From: Brachionus plicatilis
Taxonomy: Eukaryota > Rotifera > Eurotatoria > Ploima > Brachionidae
DNA: 64,000 bases
Assembly (NCBI GenBank): GCA_010279815.1
Contig: QEOQ01000359.1
Location: 338,688-402,687 of the forward strand
Direction: 5' to 3'
A model generated the notes under the pieces. That model was not told the DNA's origin. It worked only from the letters and a program-made list of their open reading frames with translations, and did no database searches. Both the position numbers and the translations under genes were made by a program. Below are positions 11,343 through 22,713 of the stretch, piece after piece (the first letter of the stretch is position 1; the number at the start of each line of letters is the position of its first letter).

Positions 11343-12348
11343 ATGGAATCCGATGATGCGGTTGAGACAGAAATTTTACCACAGGCGCTGCCAGTATCCA
11401 AAATACCAGAAAATTTCAATATAAATTATGCGCCTGTAACCGGTGAAGAATATTTATCACGAGTGAGGCTTGAAGCTTCCAAAAGGAAAGTTGTTGTGGC
11501 CAGCATTGACACAAAAAAATTCGAAAAAAATCGAACTTCTCAATTTTTTCAATCAGTTAGCAAAAAAAACGTCACAATTAAAATTGATTAATTATTTTTT
11601 AAAGGATTTTGAGGGCGAAAGAAGACCTGAATTTAAGGCTAACCGAGAATGGCAGTTGGAAAAATGTGCTGAATTTAGCCATTTGCGTGATAGAGTCAGA
11701 AAAGAAAGGACTCAATTTATCAAAAAACATTCAATTAATGAAACAAAATCAACTTTGGTAATTTAGTCAAAAGTTATTTTAAAAATTAATAATTTTCGTT
11801 AAAAGAAATCTTTGAAATCAAAAAGAGAATGGTACGCGTTCTGCCATGGAGAAAAATCTAACAATGAAGAACAGCAAATCAAAGAACCTTTTTTGTCAAT
11901 ATTGTATAGTATGGATCAGGTAGATCATAATCTAAAATTTTAAGACATTCATTAATTCCCTTCAGAATTCAGTTGTTAAATTATTTGATTACCATGTCGA
12001 GTGGTTAAAAGCATATGGATACTCTCCTAATAAAGTAGTTTTTGGTTATTAAAAAAAGCATAAATTTACTAAACAATTCTTTAAATTTTAGTTCAAATGG
12101 ATGTTTAGTTTAATGTGCTTTTTAGAAAAGCCTTTAATTCCAGAAACTCATTCATCGCTCAGAGACCTAGCTAGAGAATGCATCAAAATAAGAAGCCAAC
12201 TAGTATTATTTTTTTATTGTGGGCTTTTTTTTAATCCTTTTTTTAGAATGATCTGAATGATGAAAAATTAACTGAATTGAATTTTTTTATTGCCATAATT
12301 GGTCGTTACTTTGAGCAAAGAGATCTTGCTGATGGAGAAAATTGTTGA
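11343..12348 (+). CDS. gemin2: Gemin2 (SMN-interacting protein 1)
   Basis: Six exons read in consistent phase: 11343-11555, 11605-11757, 11806-11919, 11966-12034, 12092-12202 and 12247-12348, all phase 0, about 253 residues. Family landmarks are in order: EEYLSRVRLEASKRKVVVAS (the P-E-EYLxRVxxEA block binding SMN), the FSHLRDRVRKER region, a SILYSMDQ..V.KLFDYHVEWL helix pair, WMFSLMCFLEKPLIPETHS, and the C-terminal FFIAIIGRYFEQRDLADGE. Gemin2 scaffolds the SMN complex and cradles the five Sm proteins during snRNP assembly. Slightly shorter than the vertebrate protein (about 280), mainly in the linker. The first intron could instead start at 11571 (34 bp). Stop lies 122 bp from that of convergent NDUFB10. 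Confidence 0.92.
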
Positions 12349-12470
12349 TTAAATTTTAAAAATAAAATAAAATAAATTTTTTTGTGTACGGTTTTTATTT
12401 TTTTGACTCTATAATAATTTTCATCAATATTTTTTAAATAAAACTAGTCACCCTTTGGTTTCTCGACATT

Positions 12471-15400
12471 CTACGCCTTGATTGGATCTTCGGTAATTTT
12501 TTTCTGGTACTCGGCAACTTCTTTTCGAATTTCTTTCTGCTTATCTAAGCCAACAATGTCTTTTTCAGGGTTTCTTCGTTGCCAAATTAGACGATGTTTT
12601 TGTTTCATGTAAGCATCAACACAGGTCGCATTTGATCCCAAGTCACCATCTAATTCAATTCAAGTAAAAATTGCTGATTTAAAAATGTGGTTCTTTAAAG
12701 GGTTGAAACTTTCAGACTTTTACCATAAAAATAATTTTTAAAAATTACGTTAGCTGAATTTAATGGTTAAAAATTGGCATCTTGAAGTTGATGATCAATT
12801 CAAATATCATTTCAATTCAAAAAGTTTATCCTTAGATATTAAAGCTAATCTTTTATTTAACTTAAATAATTGTAATGTAACATGCTTTACATGCAATGTA
12901 GATTTAGAGAATAAAAAAATATTGAAAAAACATTTTCTCTATCCATTGATAATCGATTTTGATATTAAAATGTATTAACTGATTTTTTGTAAAGTTTATT
13001 TGAAAATTTTTGTTTCAAAAGTATTTGTGTTTAGCATTCACAATTAAATTAAAAAAGAAATTCAAATAATAAATTCAAAATAAGCAATAAAATTAAATAA
13101 ATCTTTACAAAAAACAAGTTAAATAAATTAAAAATCGATTTTATCTATGGATTGAGAAAATTTTTTTTCAATTTATTTATTAAATCTACATTTAATAATT
13201 TTATTTAAATTAAATCAAAGATTGGGTTTAATATCTAAGGATAAACTATTTGGATTGAAATGATATTTTGAATTGATCATCAACTTCAAGATGCCTAAAA
13301 ATTTCTATATTTTTTCAATAAATAATTCTTTGGTAAAAGTTTGAATTTACATTTTTGTTAATTAGTTTTTGCTTTGGTGAAACAATTTTTTTCTCACTAA
13401 TAATCTTTTTAAACAATTATTGTTTTTTTATGTAATTTAATTGATTTATTTACGGCTATACTTTTGTATAATGAGATTCAGTTTCAATAGAATAAAATTG
13501 TTTGACAATTTTTTATTTTTTTGAATATTTCCAAAAAATTTTTTTTTTAAATTTGAAGCTTAAAAATAAAAATTTTATTTTTTTAATAAAAAAATTCTAA
13601 AATATTGTGAGATACTAAATATAAGCAGAAAAGATTTCTAGGAATGTGACAACTAAATGCTATAAATTTTGTCTTATTTTTAAAACTTCAAAAAAAAAGA
13701 AGTAAAAAATCAATCTATTCCAAATTTTACCAAGAATCCTGTCGACTAAATGGTGCTTCAGTTAAAACTGGATATAAGGAATTCGAATTTGCACAAGAAA
13801 AAATTTCTTATAAATTAATTTTTTTTTTGGTGTAAGAAATAGTTAAAGGATGAATAGAGAAGTTTTGAAAAACTGTTTTGTAATCAAGATCTTGGCCTAG
13901 ACAATTTAAAATTTGAATTATTTTTTCTAAAGTAATAGAAGTCCTCAGATTGTTTGTTTTATCATTAACATCACCGCCTTTTTATTATTTGAAATTTTTA
14001 AAAAGTTCAGATTTTTATAAACAACAAGTTTAACATCAAGAAATTGTAGCCGTTTTTACAAACCAATTTATTAAATTCGATACATTATCTATATGAAAAT
14101 TTGCTATATTACAAAAAAATAAGCACTAAAAGTATAGATGATGTATGTTTGGCTTCTAAGGTTTTGGTTTATTATAAGCGAAAATACCCATATTCCTTAT
14201 AAACGGTGTTCACTGTATTTCAAGGGATCACTTTTCTTGATTAAAAACATTACTAAAATAAATCTCCAGAAATCAATTCGAAAATTTGGATCAGATTAAA
14301 ATTAAAAATTTTTGACTGTATTTTTAGATTTTAGGGTTATAAAATATAAAAAAAAATATTTCGTAAATAAATGCAGAATTTATTCAATTTATTAAAGGCT
14401 GCTATTAGATGACTATTTCACGAATGCAACTGTTTCAAACAAGAAATACATAACTCTATGAAAATTCCAAAGAAGCAATTAATCAGTAAAACAAAAAACC
14501 TAACTTTTTACTTTTACTCTCAAGTTCATTTATTTTATCTTGGTATCTAGATAAATTATTATTTTTTTGCTCTAAATCAATAATCATATAGTTTTTTATC
14601 TCATTTTATTCAATCGCTAGGCTAAAAAGAAGTAAATACAAATAAATAAATTAATTAATTAATAAATAAAGGCTCCTATTTAATTTTAAATAAATGAATT
14701 TAGTATCTAATTTTAATTATAAAATTATCTAATGTATATAATATCTAATATAATTAATTCCAATATCTTAAAATATTATTTGTATCTTATTAAATTTTAA
14801 TTAATTTTTTGATGTTAAATATATCAAAAGAAACTTATCTTTTTAATTTTCTTTTAACTTATTTATCCTTTTTATTTATTTATTTTTTCATATATTTTTA
14901 TTCTGAAGGAACATTAGCTTGATACAGATAAACAAATAAATAAATTATCAATTTTTTTACTATTTTCTCAATTATATTATTATTAATAATCTGTAAAAAC
15001 TCACATGATTTTTTGATCAATCAATTAATAATTGATGCTTTATTATAACATATATTAAAATATCAATTTCCAATTACTATAAAATTAAATTATTTTTTAT
15101 TTATCTGTGGCGAGAAAAAGCATTAGCTCCTTCAGATTTAAAAAAAATATCAAAAAAAATCAACAAGAAAAGAAGAAATAGCAAAGGAGCCATTAAAAAA
15201 TAGATTTGAATTCGCAGCCTTCTTTTAACTCTTTCACCAGTTTGACTCCTAATGGAACAGAATAACTCAATCCTGTCCTAACTAATCTCAGACTCAATTA
15301 ATAAAAAACCCTTTTTAATAGAGAATTAAAACTTATTTTATTAGAAATACCACAAATTACTAAGAGGTCCAATATTTTAAAATTTATGACACCTCTTACG

Positions 15401-17425
15401 AATGTCGAAATTAAAAATAATAATTAAATTTGACACTTGTGATTGCTGAAGCTTAGCTAAATAAAAATGTGGGAGTATAATGATGATCTAAAAAAATTAC
15501 TAAACATAACTAGCCTTTCAGCCAAATACTAGGCACCTTTTGATAAATTCAGGCATATAACATTCAAAATCATATCGCAAACATCATTTGAAAAATCTTT
15601 TCGTTGAAGAATATAAAAAAAAGAAAAAAATTTTATTCTGTTACTGTACCTTGTTACCTAGTAATTTCTTCTTTTTTTCCTGAACTATCAAATATTTAAA
15701 CATGCCTTACCTCTATTTATTTCAATATATGGTTTTTAATTTTTAATCGACTTATTTATAATTTTTTTTATTAATTTTTTATTAATCTTATTAAACTTTA
15801 ATTTTTTTATTATTTTTTTATATTCTGAAGGAGCATTAGCTAGGTACAGATAAACAGATATTTAAATAATAATTATTCATTCTGAACTTTTATGATCTAT
15901 TTAAACCAAATTTACCAGTTAAGTAATTAATCAAAAAATAAATAAATAATTTATTTTTGTTTGTATTGTAACATTTTAAAATTTTGTTCACTTAAATTTT
16001 TATTATCAAAACTACCTAACACAGGGCTGAAACGAAAGCTAATCTTAAATTTTTTCAATATATTGAAATGATGAAGTAAAGATAAATTTGGAAAGAATTA
16101 ATTTTTTGATTATAATTTTTTAGATCAATTAGAAAAAAAATTTTGGAGGTATATTAAAACATAGAAAAAAAAATAAAGAAGACAAAAAATATAGAATTGC
16201 TATAAAAAAATAATGTAGAATAATCAAAACATAGAAAAATCAAAATAATATAGAAAAAATAAGTAATTTAGGAAATGTAGAAAAAATAAAAAAAAATTTC
16301 TAAAAGCACACGCATCTTTGTTTTTAAGAAATTTTTTTTTTCAAGAATTGATTAAAAACAATAAAAATATTAAGCTCAATCATAAAAAAATCAAAAAATC
16401 AAAAAAATTGTTTCATTATACGAATCAAAAACAATTGAATTGCATATTAATTGTATTGATTGTTTATTTTTAGATAATTAATTAATTGTATTCATTTAAG
16501 AGTAAGATTTATAGTTAAAAATATTCTATTCTACATTTTATCTTTCAAAATAATTGTCATCTAAATATTTTTAAAATTCTATATTTTATTTTTCTACATT
16601 TTGATATTTCTATATTAAATAAAATACTATATATTTCATTCTATATTTTTTTTTCAATGTCTTGATAGATACCCAAAAATTAAAAAAAAAATTTAAATTT
16701 TTTTTTATTTGCTGTGTATTTTTATTTATTTATGTTTTATAATGAAGTTCTGACATTCTTTTAAAAATGTTTGTAATCGCTTTGTATGGACCTCAATTTG
16801 ATATTTTTGTGAAGCCAAAAATTAAATTAAATAAATCATTAAAAAAAAAATTAAAATAATTTAACGTACTAATCTTAGCATCCTATTTAAATTTTGAATA
16901 TTTGGTGTCAAAAATAAAAAAAACCTACATTTAATGTAATAGTTTGTCAAGGCTTTTTCGTGATCTTCATCCAATTTGCGGCATCTTTCAAAACCATCAT
17001 ACGGTCCATTGTGAATATAACATTCTTCGGCTCTCCTGCCCAAAATTTGGGTAATGAACTTATCTACTTTTCTTAAAAAATAGGTGATAAATCAAGAAAA
17101 AAGTCCATTTTTTTCTACCTGTCTCTAAAGTACTGTTCATTCGCTTCAAAGAAACAAATATGGTCGCCATAAGCACACTGGTCAATAGTTGGAACTCTTG
17201 GATAGTTGCGATGATAGTATGGGTACTCATTACGATTTTTTTCCACAAACTTCTCTTTACAGAATGAAAAAAATTAAGAAAAAATTTTGGGAAAAAAATT
17301 TCTAAAACACCTCGAAAAAAAGTAACTGGGCCATCAAAAACTTTGCCAAGTCCGACCAAACGATTCATAAATTTATTTTGACTGGACAGATCAACAGATC
17401 CATGATCGCCGTGTGCACTACTCAT
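12471..17425 (-). CDS. ndufb10: NADH dehydrogenase 1 beta subcomplex subunit 10 (complex I PDSW)
   Basis: Four exons on the minus strand: 17425-17311, 17254-17119, 17071-16929 and 12649-12471, phases 1, 2 and 1, giving about 190 residues. Recognised from FDGPVTFFREKFVEKNR, the YYHRNYPRVPTIDQC block, CFFEANEQYFRDRKVDKFI, and the C-terminal GDLGSNATCVDAYMKQKH region that matches the family's DLG..S.R.CL.KQ block. NDUFB10 is an accessory membrane-arm subunit of mitochondrial complex I facing the intermembrane space, with paired cysteines forming disulfides; several spaced Cys are retained. Introns 1 and 2 are 56 and 47 bp, but intron 3 is about 4.28 kb and carries LINE ends and foldback elements. 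The last exon was assigned because its phase and sequence complete the family. Confidence 0.9.
12768..13298. repeat. Hairpin-type MITE inside NDUFB10 intron 3
   Basis: Starts with TTGGCATCTTGAAGTTGATG and ends with its reverse complement (CATCAACTTCAAGATGCC). The inverted arms extend over about 200 bases each, with matching TATCATTTCAATTCAAAAAG and AAATCGATTTT..ATGGATT blocks. A related copy lies at 54888-55195. A 71-codon open frame at 12763-12978 is part of the left arm and is not a gene. No transposase is encoded. Confidence 0.75.
13300..14825. other. NDUFB10 intron 3, unassigned part
   Basis: AT-rich intronic sequence. No exon consistent with NDUFB10 and no intact element is seen here; patches with more balanced base composition around 13740-14260 may be decayed repeats. 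Confidence 0.4.
14830..14945 (+). mobile_element. LINE family A 3' end
   Basis: T-rich stretch ending TATTCTGAAGG-AACATTAGCTTGATACAG and then ACAAATAAATAAATTA. It is a diverged copy of the family A terminus seen intact after the RT at 52069-52941. Strongly 5' truncated. Confidence 0.65.
15095..15330 (-). mobile_element. LINE family A 3' end with last RT codons, minus strand
   Basis: The reverse complement reads as the last reverse-transcriptase codons of family A (GTGLSYSVPLGVKLVKE-like, compare GTGLSHSIPLVVRLVKE at 52798-52850), then a T-rich UTR and a terminus with TCTGAAGGAGCTAATGCTT. It is the opposite orientation to its neighbours at 14.8 and 15.7 kb. Confidence 0.65.
15640..15872 (+). 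mobile_element. LINE family A 3' end
   Basis: Begins with TTTCTTCTTTTTTTCCTGAA, which in the longer copy covers the RT stop codon (52917-52941), and ends TATTCTGAAGGAGCATTAGC, then TAGGTACAGATAAACAGAT. It is the third family A copy within one NDUFB10 intron. Confidence 0.7.
16130..16670. repeat. Iteron foldback element (ATAGAAA family)
   Basis: The left arm (about 16150-16290) repeats ATAGAAAA / TGTAGAA units; the right arm (about 16515-16655) repeats the complement TTCTATATTTT / TTCTACATTTT. A few hundred AT-rich bases separate them. A second copy lies at 50230-50650. No ORF and no clean terminal duplication could be read. Confidence 0.55.
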
Positions 17426-18028
17426 TTTGCGCTTCTATCTAAACCTAACTTTTTAAATTAATCAATTAATTCAAAAGCTTTTTTATTTAAATTTATTATG
17501 TATGTGCTATTGTGTTCTAACGCGGCGTTTGTACCAGCAAATATGCATTCAAATTTGGAATATTTTAAATATGCACAATTCAAAAAATAATTTTTTTTTT
17601 TTATCAAAAACTCACAAAATTAATAAAACTTTTATTTAAATTTTGTCTATAAATTAAATTAAGCCCAATTTCACGCTTTTTAATTTCACTTAACTTTTTC
17701 ATTGAGCTTAAAAAAAATATTAAAAAAAATTTTAATTTTAAAAATTCTAAAACAAAAAATTTTTAATAAAAATAACAAAATAAAAAATTTTTTTTCGTCC
17801 AAAATATTTTCCACAATGCTTGTCCATTTTTAATAAATCACTCTTAATCAATAAATTCCATGAAATCCAAGTACAAGACTTTTTTTAAGCATGATCCAAA
17901 AAATTAAAAAAATATTATAATCCATAATTTAACACTTATACAATTATGTATATCACATACATAATTTGTATATTTTTTAACTATAAAAAAATCAATTTTT
18001 AAAACGGAATAATTTTTTTTTTTCAACC
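17426..18028. promoter_or_regulatory. Shared upstream region of divergent genes
   Basis: NDUFB10 (minus) and the orphan gene at 18029 (plus) start head to head with about 600 bases between their start codons. The NDUFB10 side has the less AT-rich patch TTCTAACGCGGCGTTTGTAC around 17515-17534. The span may work as a bidirectional promoter; no TATA box is obvious on either side. Confidence 0.4.
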
Positions 18029-18703
18029 ATGACCAAGCTGTTCAAAGACATACCAAAGCATTTGAGTCTGAGAGAAAAGGTGGACATTTTGACCCAGCGG
18101 CACCAGAACAATTACTTCATTGACATCGAGCCGGATGAAATCAGCCAGCACCTGAGCGAGTTTGTGCGGCCAGTGTGCAAGGTGAGCAAAAAAGTGCTGG
18201 ACTCGTGTGTGACCAGAGACATCAGAGCCAAGATCAAAAAAATCCACTGGGTCGTCAACCGCGACGACGAGTTCACACACGACTTCAAAGAAAAGCTCAA
18301 CACCAACTTTTTTTCCTCCATGAATGAAGTTTTTCGCGAGTCGTCCAAAATCTACAGCAAATACTGTGACCAGTACATGTCCTCCAAGGCAACTGTCTCC
18401 AGTGTAGATGGCAGAAAGGTTTACAAAAGAAAAGCAGCGCAGAGCTTTGACCAAATGAGCGAGCATGACAACATCGAGCTGGACTGCAAGGAGAGAATCA
18501 TCGATGCTGTCATTAAAAATTATGACAAGCTCAAAAGATTGTTTCAGCTTTCTAGTGATCAGCTTGAGTCGAAAATATCACAGAACCCGGAATCGAGCAG
18601 TGCCATCACCTACATCCTGGGCATAGATCAGCCTGTTGAGGAAAAAGACCGCTTGCTTTTTTTGACAATTTCGACCTTTTTTGACTTGATCAACGATGCC
18701 TAG
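18029..18703 (+). CDS. Orphan intronless protein, 224 residues
   Basis: Starts MTKLFKDIPKHLSLREKVDI and ends FFDLINDA. I do not recognise a family. The protein is soluble-looking, rich in charged residues and predicted mainly helical, without signal peptide or membrane segment; a Lys/Arg patch (DGRKVYKRKAAQ) lies near residue 130. It is visibly richer in G+C than the flanks, and codons use many C/G third positions (CTG, AGC, GAG, CAG), unlike neighbouring genes. That suggests a high-expression codon bias, a retrocopy or a different history. The opposite strand has a 147-codon open frame, best explained as a shadow of this codon bias. Confidence 0.75.
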   Translation: MTKLFKDIPKHLSLREKVDILTQRHQNNYFIDIEPDEISQHLSEFVRPVCKVSKKVLDSCVTRDIRAKIKKIHWVVNRDDEFTHDFKEKLNTNFFSSMNEVFRESSKIYSKYCDQYMSSKATVSSVDGRKVYKRKAAQSFDQMSEHDNIELDCKERIIDAVIKNYDKLKRLFQLSSDQLESKISQNPESSSAITYILGIDQPVEEKDRLLFLTISTFFDLINDA

Positions 18704-18899
18704 TTAGTTAAAGTTGACTTCAGTTAGGATGAATTTTTGCAAATTTTTTAAGGGATAATAAAATTTTTTTTAAATTGTAAGTCAAGTTGGAGACTAATGA
18801 TTGTGGATGTGGCAAAGTCGGTAGAGAATGTAGCATCTTCCTGAATAAATGTATCCTCTAAAAATTTCAAATTAACCTTTCATACCCTAAAATCTTAGA

Positions 18900-18975
18900 A
18901 TATATTCATTTTTTGATGGATTTTTTTACTTTCTTTTTGTTAAAATTTAAATATTTTTTTTTTGAAATTTAAAAA
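18900..18975 (+). repeat. Direct repeat, copy 1
   Basis: ATTTTTTGATGGATTTTT, then TTTTTGTTAAAATTTAAA and a T-rich tract followed by GAAATTT. The same order of blocks recurs at 20155-20240, about 1.25 kb downstream in the same orientation. Confidence 0.5.
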
Positions 18976-19059
18976 ATAAAGATTCCTAAATGTAATCATT
19001 CGTGTTTTGTATAATTGTGAATGAATGGATACCCATCTTCGACAAATTGATATTTATAT

Positions 19060-19270
19060 ATTCTCTAAGAATTGGACAAATTGAAGTTTAAAATCAAGAG
19101 CAAAATATAAAATGTAATATTTTTTTACTAAGCAACTACTTGACATGTCAAGTTTATTTTCACATATAAAATTTTGAAATATCCCTTTCTATTGAACTTT
19201 AATAGGTTTAAATTTTTTAATCGATTTTAATAAAAACTTTAAAGACAAAATTATTTAATATTTTTTAGAA
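19060..19270 (+). repeat. Dispersed repeat with ACTTGACATGTCAAGT palindrome, copy 1
   Basis: Shares TTGAAGTTTAAAATCAAGAG, then CAACTACTTGACATGTCAAG and TTTATTTTCA-TAAAATTTTGAAAT with 59212-59440. The central 16 bases are a perfect palindrome. Confidence 0.55.
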
Positions 19271-19779
19271 TTAAAATTATTTAAAATTTTTTAAAGTGGA
19301 AAAATAAAATTTTTTTGGGTTTCAATGAATGAATGAATGAATGAATATAAAAGTTATAAATTTTAACTAACTTAACCTGAATTATTTAAATTAGTGATTG
19401 TTTTTGTTAAATAAATTAGAGTTCAATCATTTGATGTTGATTTGATGATGAATCATTATTTGAAATAACATGTCTAGTAATGTTTAGAATTTATTTTTTA
19501 ATAATTGTCAAAATCATTAGATTAATTAAATTTAACAATTTTAAATTATCGTTTTGATTTCAAAATTTAAACTTCTAATAACTTCTAATTTATTCTTCTA
19601 ATTTAATTTTTTTTCCTAATATTTAATGGCTAAAAATTGACAACATTTAAAGTCTTGTGAAAATCTACTGAAAATAAAAATTTTGAATGATTAAAATAAA
19701 ATCAAATTTTGTGATTTTATTTTAAATATTTTTGATTAAAGTTGTTACATAATTTTAGAATTGTTTAAAAGTCATAAAG

Positions 19780-20035
19780 TCAAAATCAATTCAAGTAACT
19801 AGACTTGAATTTTTTTTTAAACTATTTAACTTGACTTAAATGACTTGAGTAGAAAATTAATTTTTTAAAAAAAAGTCTTTTGCTGTTCCTTTTAAATATT
19901 AAGGCGGTCATTTTTATTTCAAAATCTTTGAACTGATTTTTAAAAAAAAATAAATTTCAAGTCAGATCAAATGACTTGACTTTTAAAAGACTTTAAAATG
20001 ACTTTTTTTCTGACTTTTACCCAAGTCTGCATAAT
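19780..20035. repeat. AAGTCA-rich dispersed element
   Basis: Contains AAGTCAAAATCAATTCAAG and CTTGACTTAAATGACTTGAG on one side and AAATGACTTGACTTTTAAAA with a CTGACTTTTACCCAAGTC block on the other, so the TCAAGTC/GACTTGA words face each other. Similar sequence occurs at 32690, 33490, 46690-46925, 48950-49035 and 53990-54350. Confidence 0.5.
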
Positions 20036-20154
20036 TTTTATAAAAATAATATCGATGATTATCTCAAAATAAAAATTTATTCCTACAAGTTTTGTCTTAT
20101 TTTATTAAAACTCTAAGAATTAATTTTTCAATGAATAGATACATCATCTCTTAA

Positions 20155-20240
20155 ATATATACATTTTTTGATGGATTTTTTATACTCTTTTTGTTAAAAT
20201 TTAAAATATTTTTTTTTGAAATTTTAAAAATGACGATTCT
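20155..20240 (+). repeat. Direct repeat, copy 2
   Basis: Second copy of the block at 18900-18975 (CATTTTTTGATGGATTTTT, then CTTTTTGTTAAAATTTAAA). Confidence 0.5.
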
Positions 20241-22028
20241 AAAATGAAGTCATTAATTTTTTGTTCATTTTTAAATATTTTCTTGAATGAATGAACTTTC
20301 TTTCTCCCCACAATCATATCAACGTATCATGATCTGATGATAAGGTGACATTTTAAAAAATTCATATTAAAAATTCAAAAGTGAGTGCCATTTAATTTTT
20401 AAATTGGAAAATAAAAAAAAAATTTGCATTTTTCAATTTTCAATACAATGTGAAACCAATTTTACTTTAATAAAAGTAAAACAGTTCTTACGCCTATTGT
20501 AATTATTAATATTGATTTCAAAATTTTGATAGATCAGTGTTGACTAGTGTTTTTATTTTGTTTCATTCTTTCAGAAATAGATTTTAATACATTTATTTAT
20601 TTTTTAAATAAAAAAATGTAACTCTAAAAGTTTTTTTTCGTCTAAAATTAAAAAGACAAAATATTTATCAAAATAAAATTTTGTTAATCAATCAAGTATT
20701 TAATTTATTGAATGAACTATAGCAGAGTTGATCAATAGCCAAAATTTAAATTCAAAATGTCGAAAAGTCAAAGTCAAAGTTTGAACTCTGATTTTTACTT
20801 TGAAAATTCATTCAATACAAGAATTTTTAAAATAAAATGATTAAAATAAAAACTTGCTCTACTTCGATAGTTAATTTAATTTTAAGCGAAGATAAACCTT
20901 TGATGCTTGATGCTTGACTCTGAGCTGAAGATATTTATGAGTAAATAAGCCTAAAATTAACTTAATTTTTCTAAAGTCATTGACCAAAGAAAAATGTACT
21001 AATATTATCACTAATCTAAAAATAGTAGAATTTAAAAAAAACTTAGTTGAAACTAACTAACAATTTTTTTAAAATAAGTAATAATAACACAATTGGATGG
21101 TCAATAGACTATAGTGAAAAATATATTTTAAAAAAATTTTAAAAATCTTTGTATATTTGTGATATTTGAAAAATTTAAAAATTTTTATACATGTCATAAA
21201 AAGTTAATATTTCTTTTTCAAATATTAGTGTTTGGTTTTTAGTGACATTTAACTAAAATTGAGTATTTGTGTTAAATTTTTATGAAGGTGTTGTTCAAAA
21301 TTCAGTAAAATTGAATATTTGAATAATTTTATTTCAGATAGATTAAGATTAAATTAAAAAAAGGCAACATCAAAAATTCATTTTTTTTTTATTTTTATTT
21401 ATTTTCATTTCAGAGACAAAAACTAAAACATCAGCAAGATTTAATTTTATTGATTTGAAAAAAAATTAAAGATTTTTTTAGTTAAAAAAAAGTGGGTGAA
21501 TTATTTTAATTTAAATTTTAGAGAAAAAAAATAAAAAAAAAATTTGAACTTTGATTTACGTCGAATTCTACAAATTTTTCAATTTGTTTATTTTTTTTCA
21601 AAATTTCACAAACCACACTCCACAATTGCTTTCTATTTTGACACAAAATCAGACTTTCTAGCCAACTTAAGTGTATCATTGATTGGGCGGTCTAAATAAA
21701 TTCGACCTCAAAATTGATTGTTAAAATATTAAAAGATAAAAAATACGAGATGAAAAGCAAAAAAAAATTATTCCCTCAGTTGACATTTTGCCTTTCACGG
21801 TATTTTCAAAATTCAAAATTTCAAATTAAAGTTTAAAAATAATTATTTATTGTCAGTAAAATTTTATTTGCTTAGCAATGTATTTCTTTTTGACACTAAA
21901 AAAGGACTGAAAGTGTCCACTAAATTTTTAATTAATTATTATATCTGTATTTTAAATACTAGATCTGCAAAAAAAAATTTGGTTTCTTGCTATAAGTGAT
22001 GCTGATAATGACAATCATTTACAGACAC

Positions 22029-22538
22029 CTAAAAGTAAAGCATGACAAATAACATCACTATGTAAAGGCACATAATGTAAACTAACAGGGAATATGAATA
22101 GATCAAAATGAACATTTCTACATTAAAACAATTGAATTGCTTGAATATGTTGTAGTGTTTATTTAGGTGAAAATGTTTTAGAATAATCTCGATGCCAAAC
22201 TTGCACTTCTCGTGACTCAAGTGTCTGTACACTTCATAGATACTTCTCAAGTCTGTGTTTTCGACCTCTTTGGAGAAGCTGAAGTTTTTGGCAATTTTTT
22301 TGTGCTTTTTGATCCATTCGAACAATTCCTTGTAAAAGAAAGCAAATTTGGACTGCACATACAGCACACTCAGTTCGCTGAGGTCTTCACAAATTTCATT
22401 TGATGAAAGCAGACTTCTTTTGATTCTGTCATAGTTTAAATTAAGAAATTGTCTAATGGTTTCTGTTTCGATCTTTTTAAATTGGTTTTGCTCGAAAAAT
22501 CGCGCATTGCTTATCAGCCATAGCTTGGTACACATCAT
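22029..22538 (-). CDS. Unknown tail-anchored membrane protein, paralog 1
   Basis: Intronless, 169 residues, starting MMCTKLWLISNARFFEQNQF. Residues 1-130 are polar and helical, including the basic stretch WIKKHKKIAKN. The last 30 residues form one strongly hydrophobic segment (ILIYSYSLLVYIMCLYIVML), which suggests a C-terminal membrane anchor with the bulk in the cytosol. The protein aligns along its whole length with the one at 34040-34549, sharing NQFKKIE, QSK, SIYEVY, HLSH and LNKHY blocks. No known family is recognised. A promoter block common to both paralogs lies 200 bases upstream. Confidence 0.8.
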   Translation of the reverse strand: MMCTKLWLISNARFFEQNQFKKIETETIRQFLNLNYDRIKRSLLSSNEICEDLSELSVLYVQSKFAFFYKELFEWIKKHKKIAKNFSFSKEVENTDLRSIYEVYRHLSHEKCKFGIEIILKHFHLNKHYNIFKQFNCFNVEMFILIYSYSLLVYIMCLYIVMLFVMLYF

Positions 22539-22713
22539 CTTGGAATTTTTTCTGCTAAATTTTCTAAAATCTTTTTTTCTTCTACTAAATTTAATAAAAT
22601 AAAATAAAATATAAATGCAAGCTATTTTATTGAATATTGTATTTTATTGAATATTGAATATTGTTAATGTATGAATTTATTATTTTTGTTAACTATTTTA
22701 GACTAGAAAGACC

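Larger units (their letters stand above)
18704..22028. other. Repeat-rich intergenic region
   Basis: No gene found. It holds the direct repeats at 18900-18975 and 20155-20240, the ACTTGACATGTCAAG repeat at 19060-19270, AAGTCA-rich sequence at 19780-20035 and 20750-20800, and a short (GAAT)n run near 19327. Confidence 0.5.

Noticed and set aside
12763..12978. 71-codon open frame with a C-rich centre
   Set aside because: It is the left arm of a hairpin MITE with inverted and dispersed copies.
18023..18466. 147-codon open frame on the minus strand
   Set aside because: Shadow of the G/C-biased orphan gene at 18029-18703 on the plus strand.
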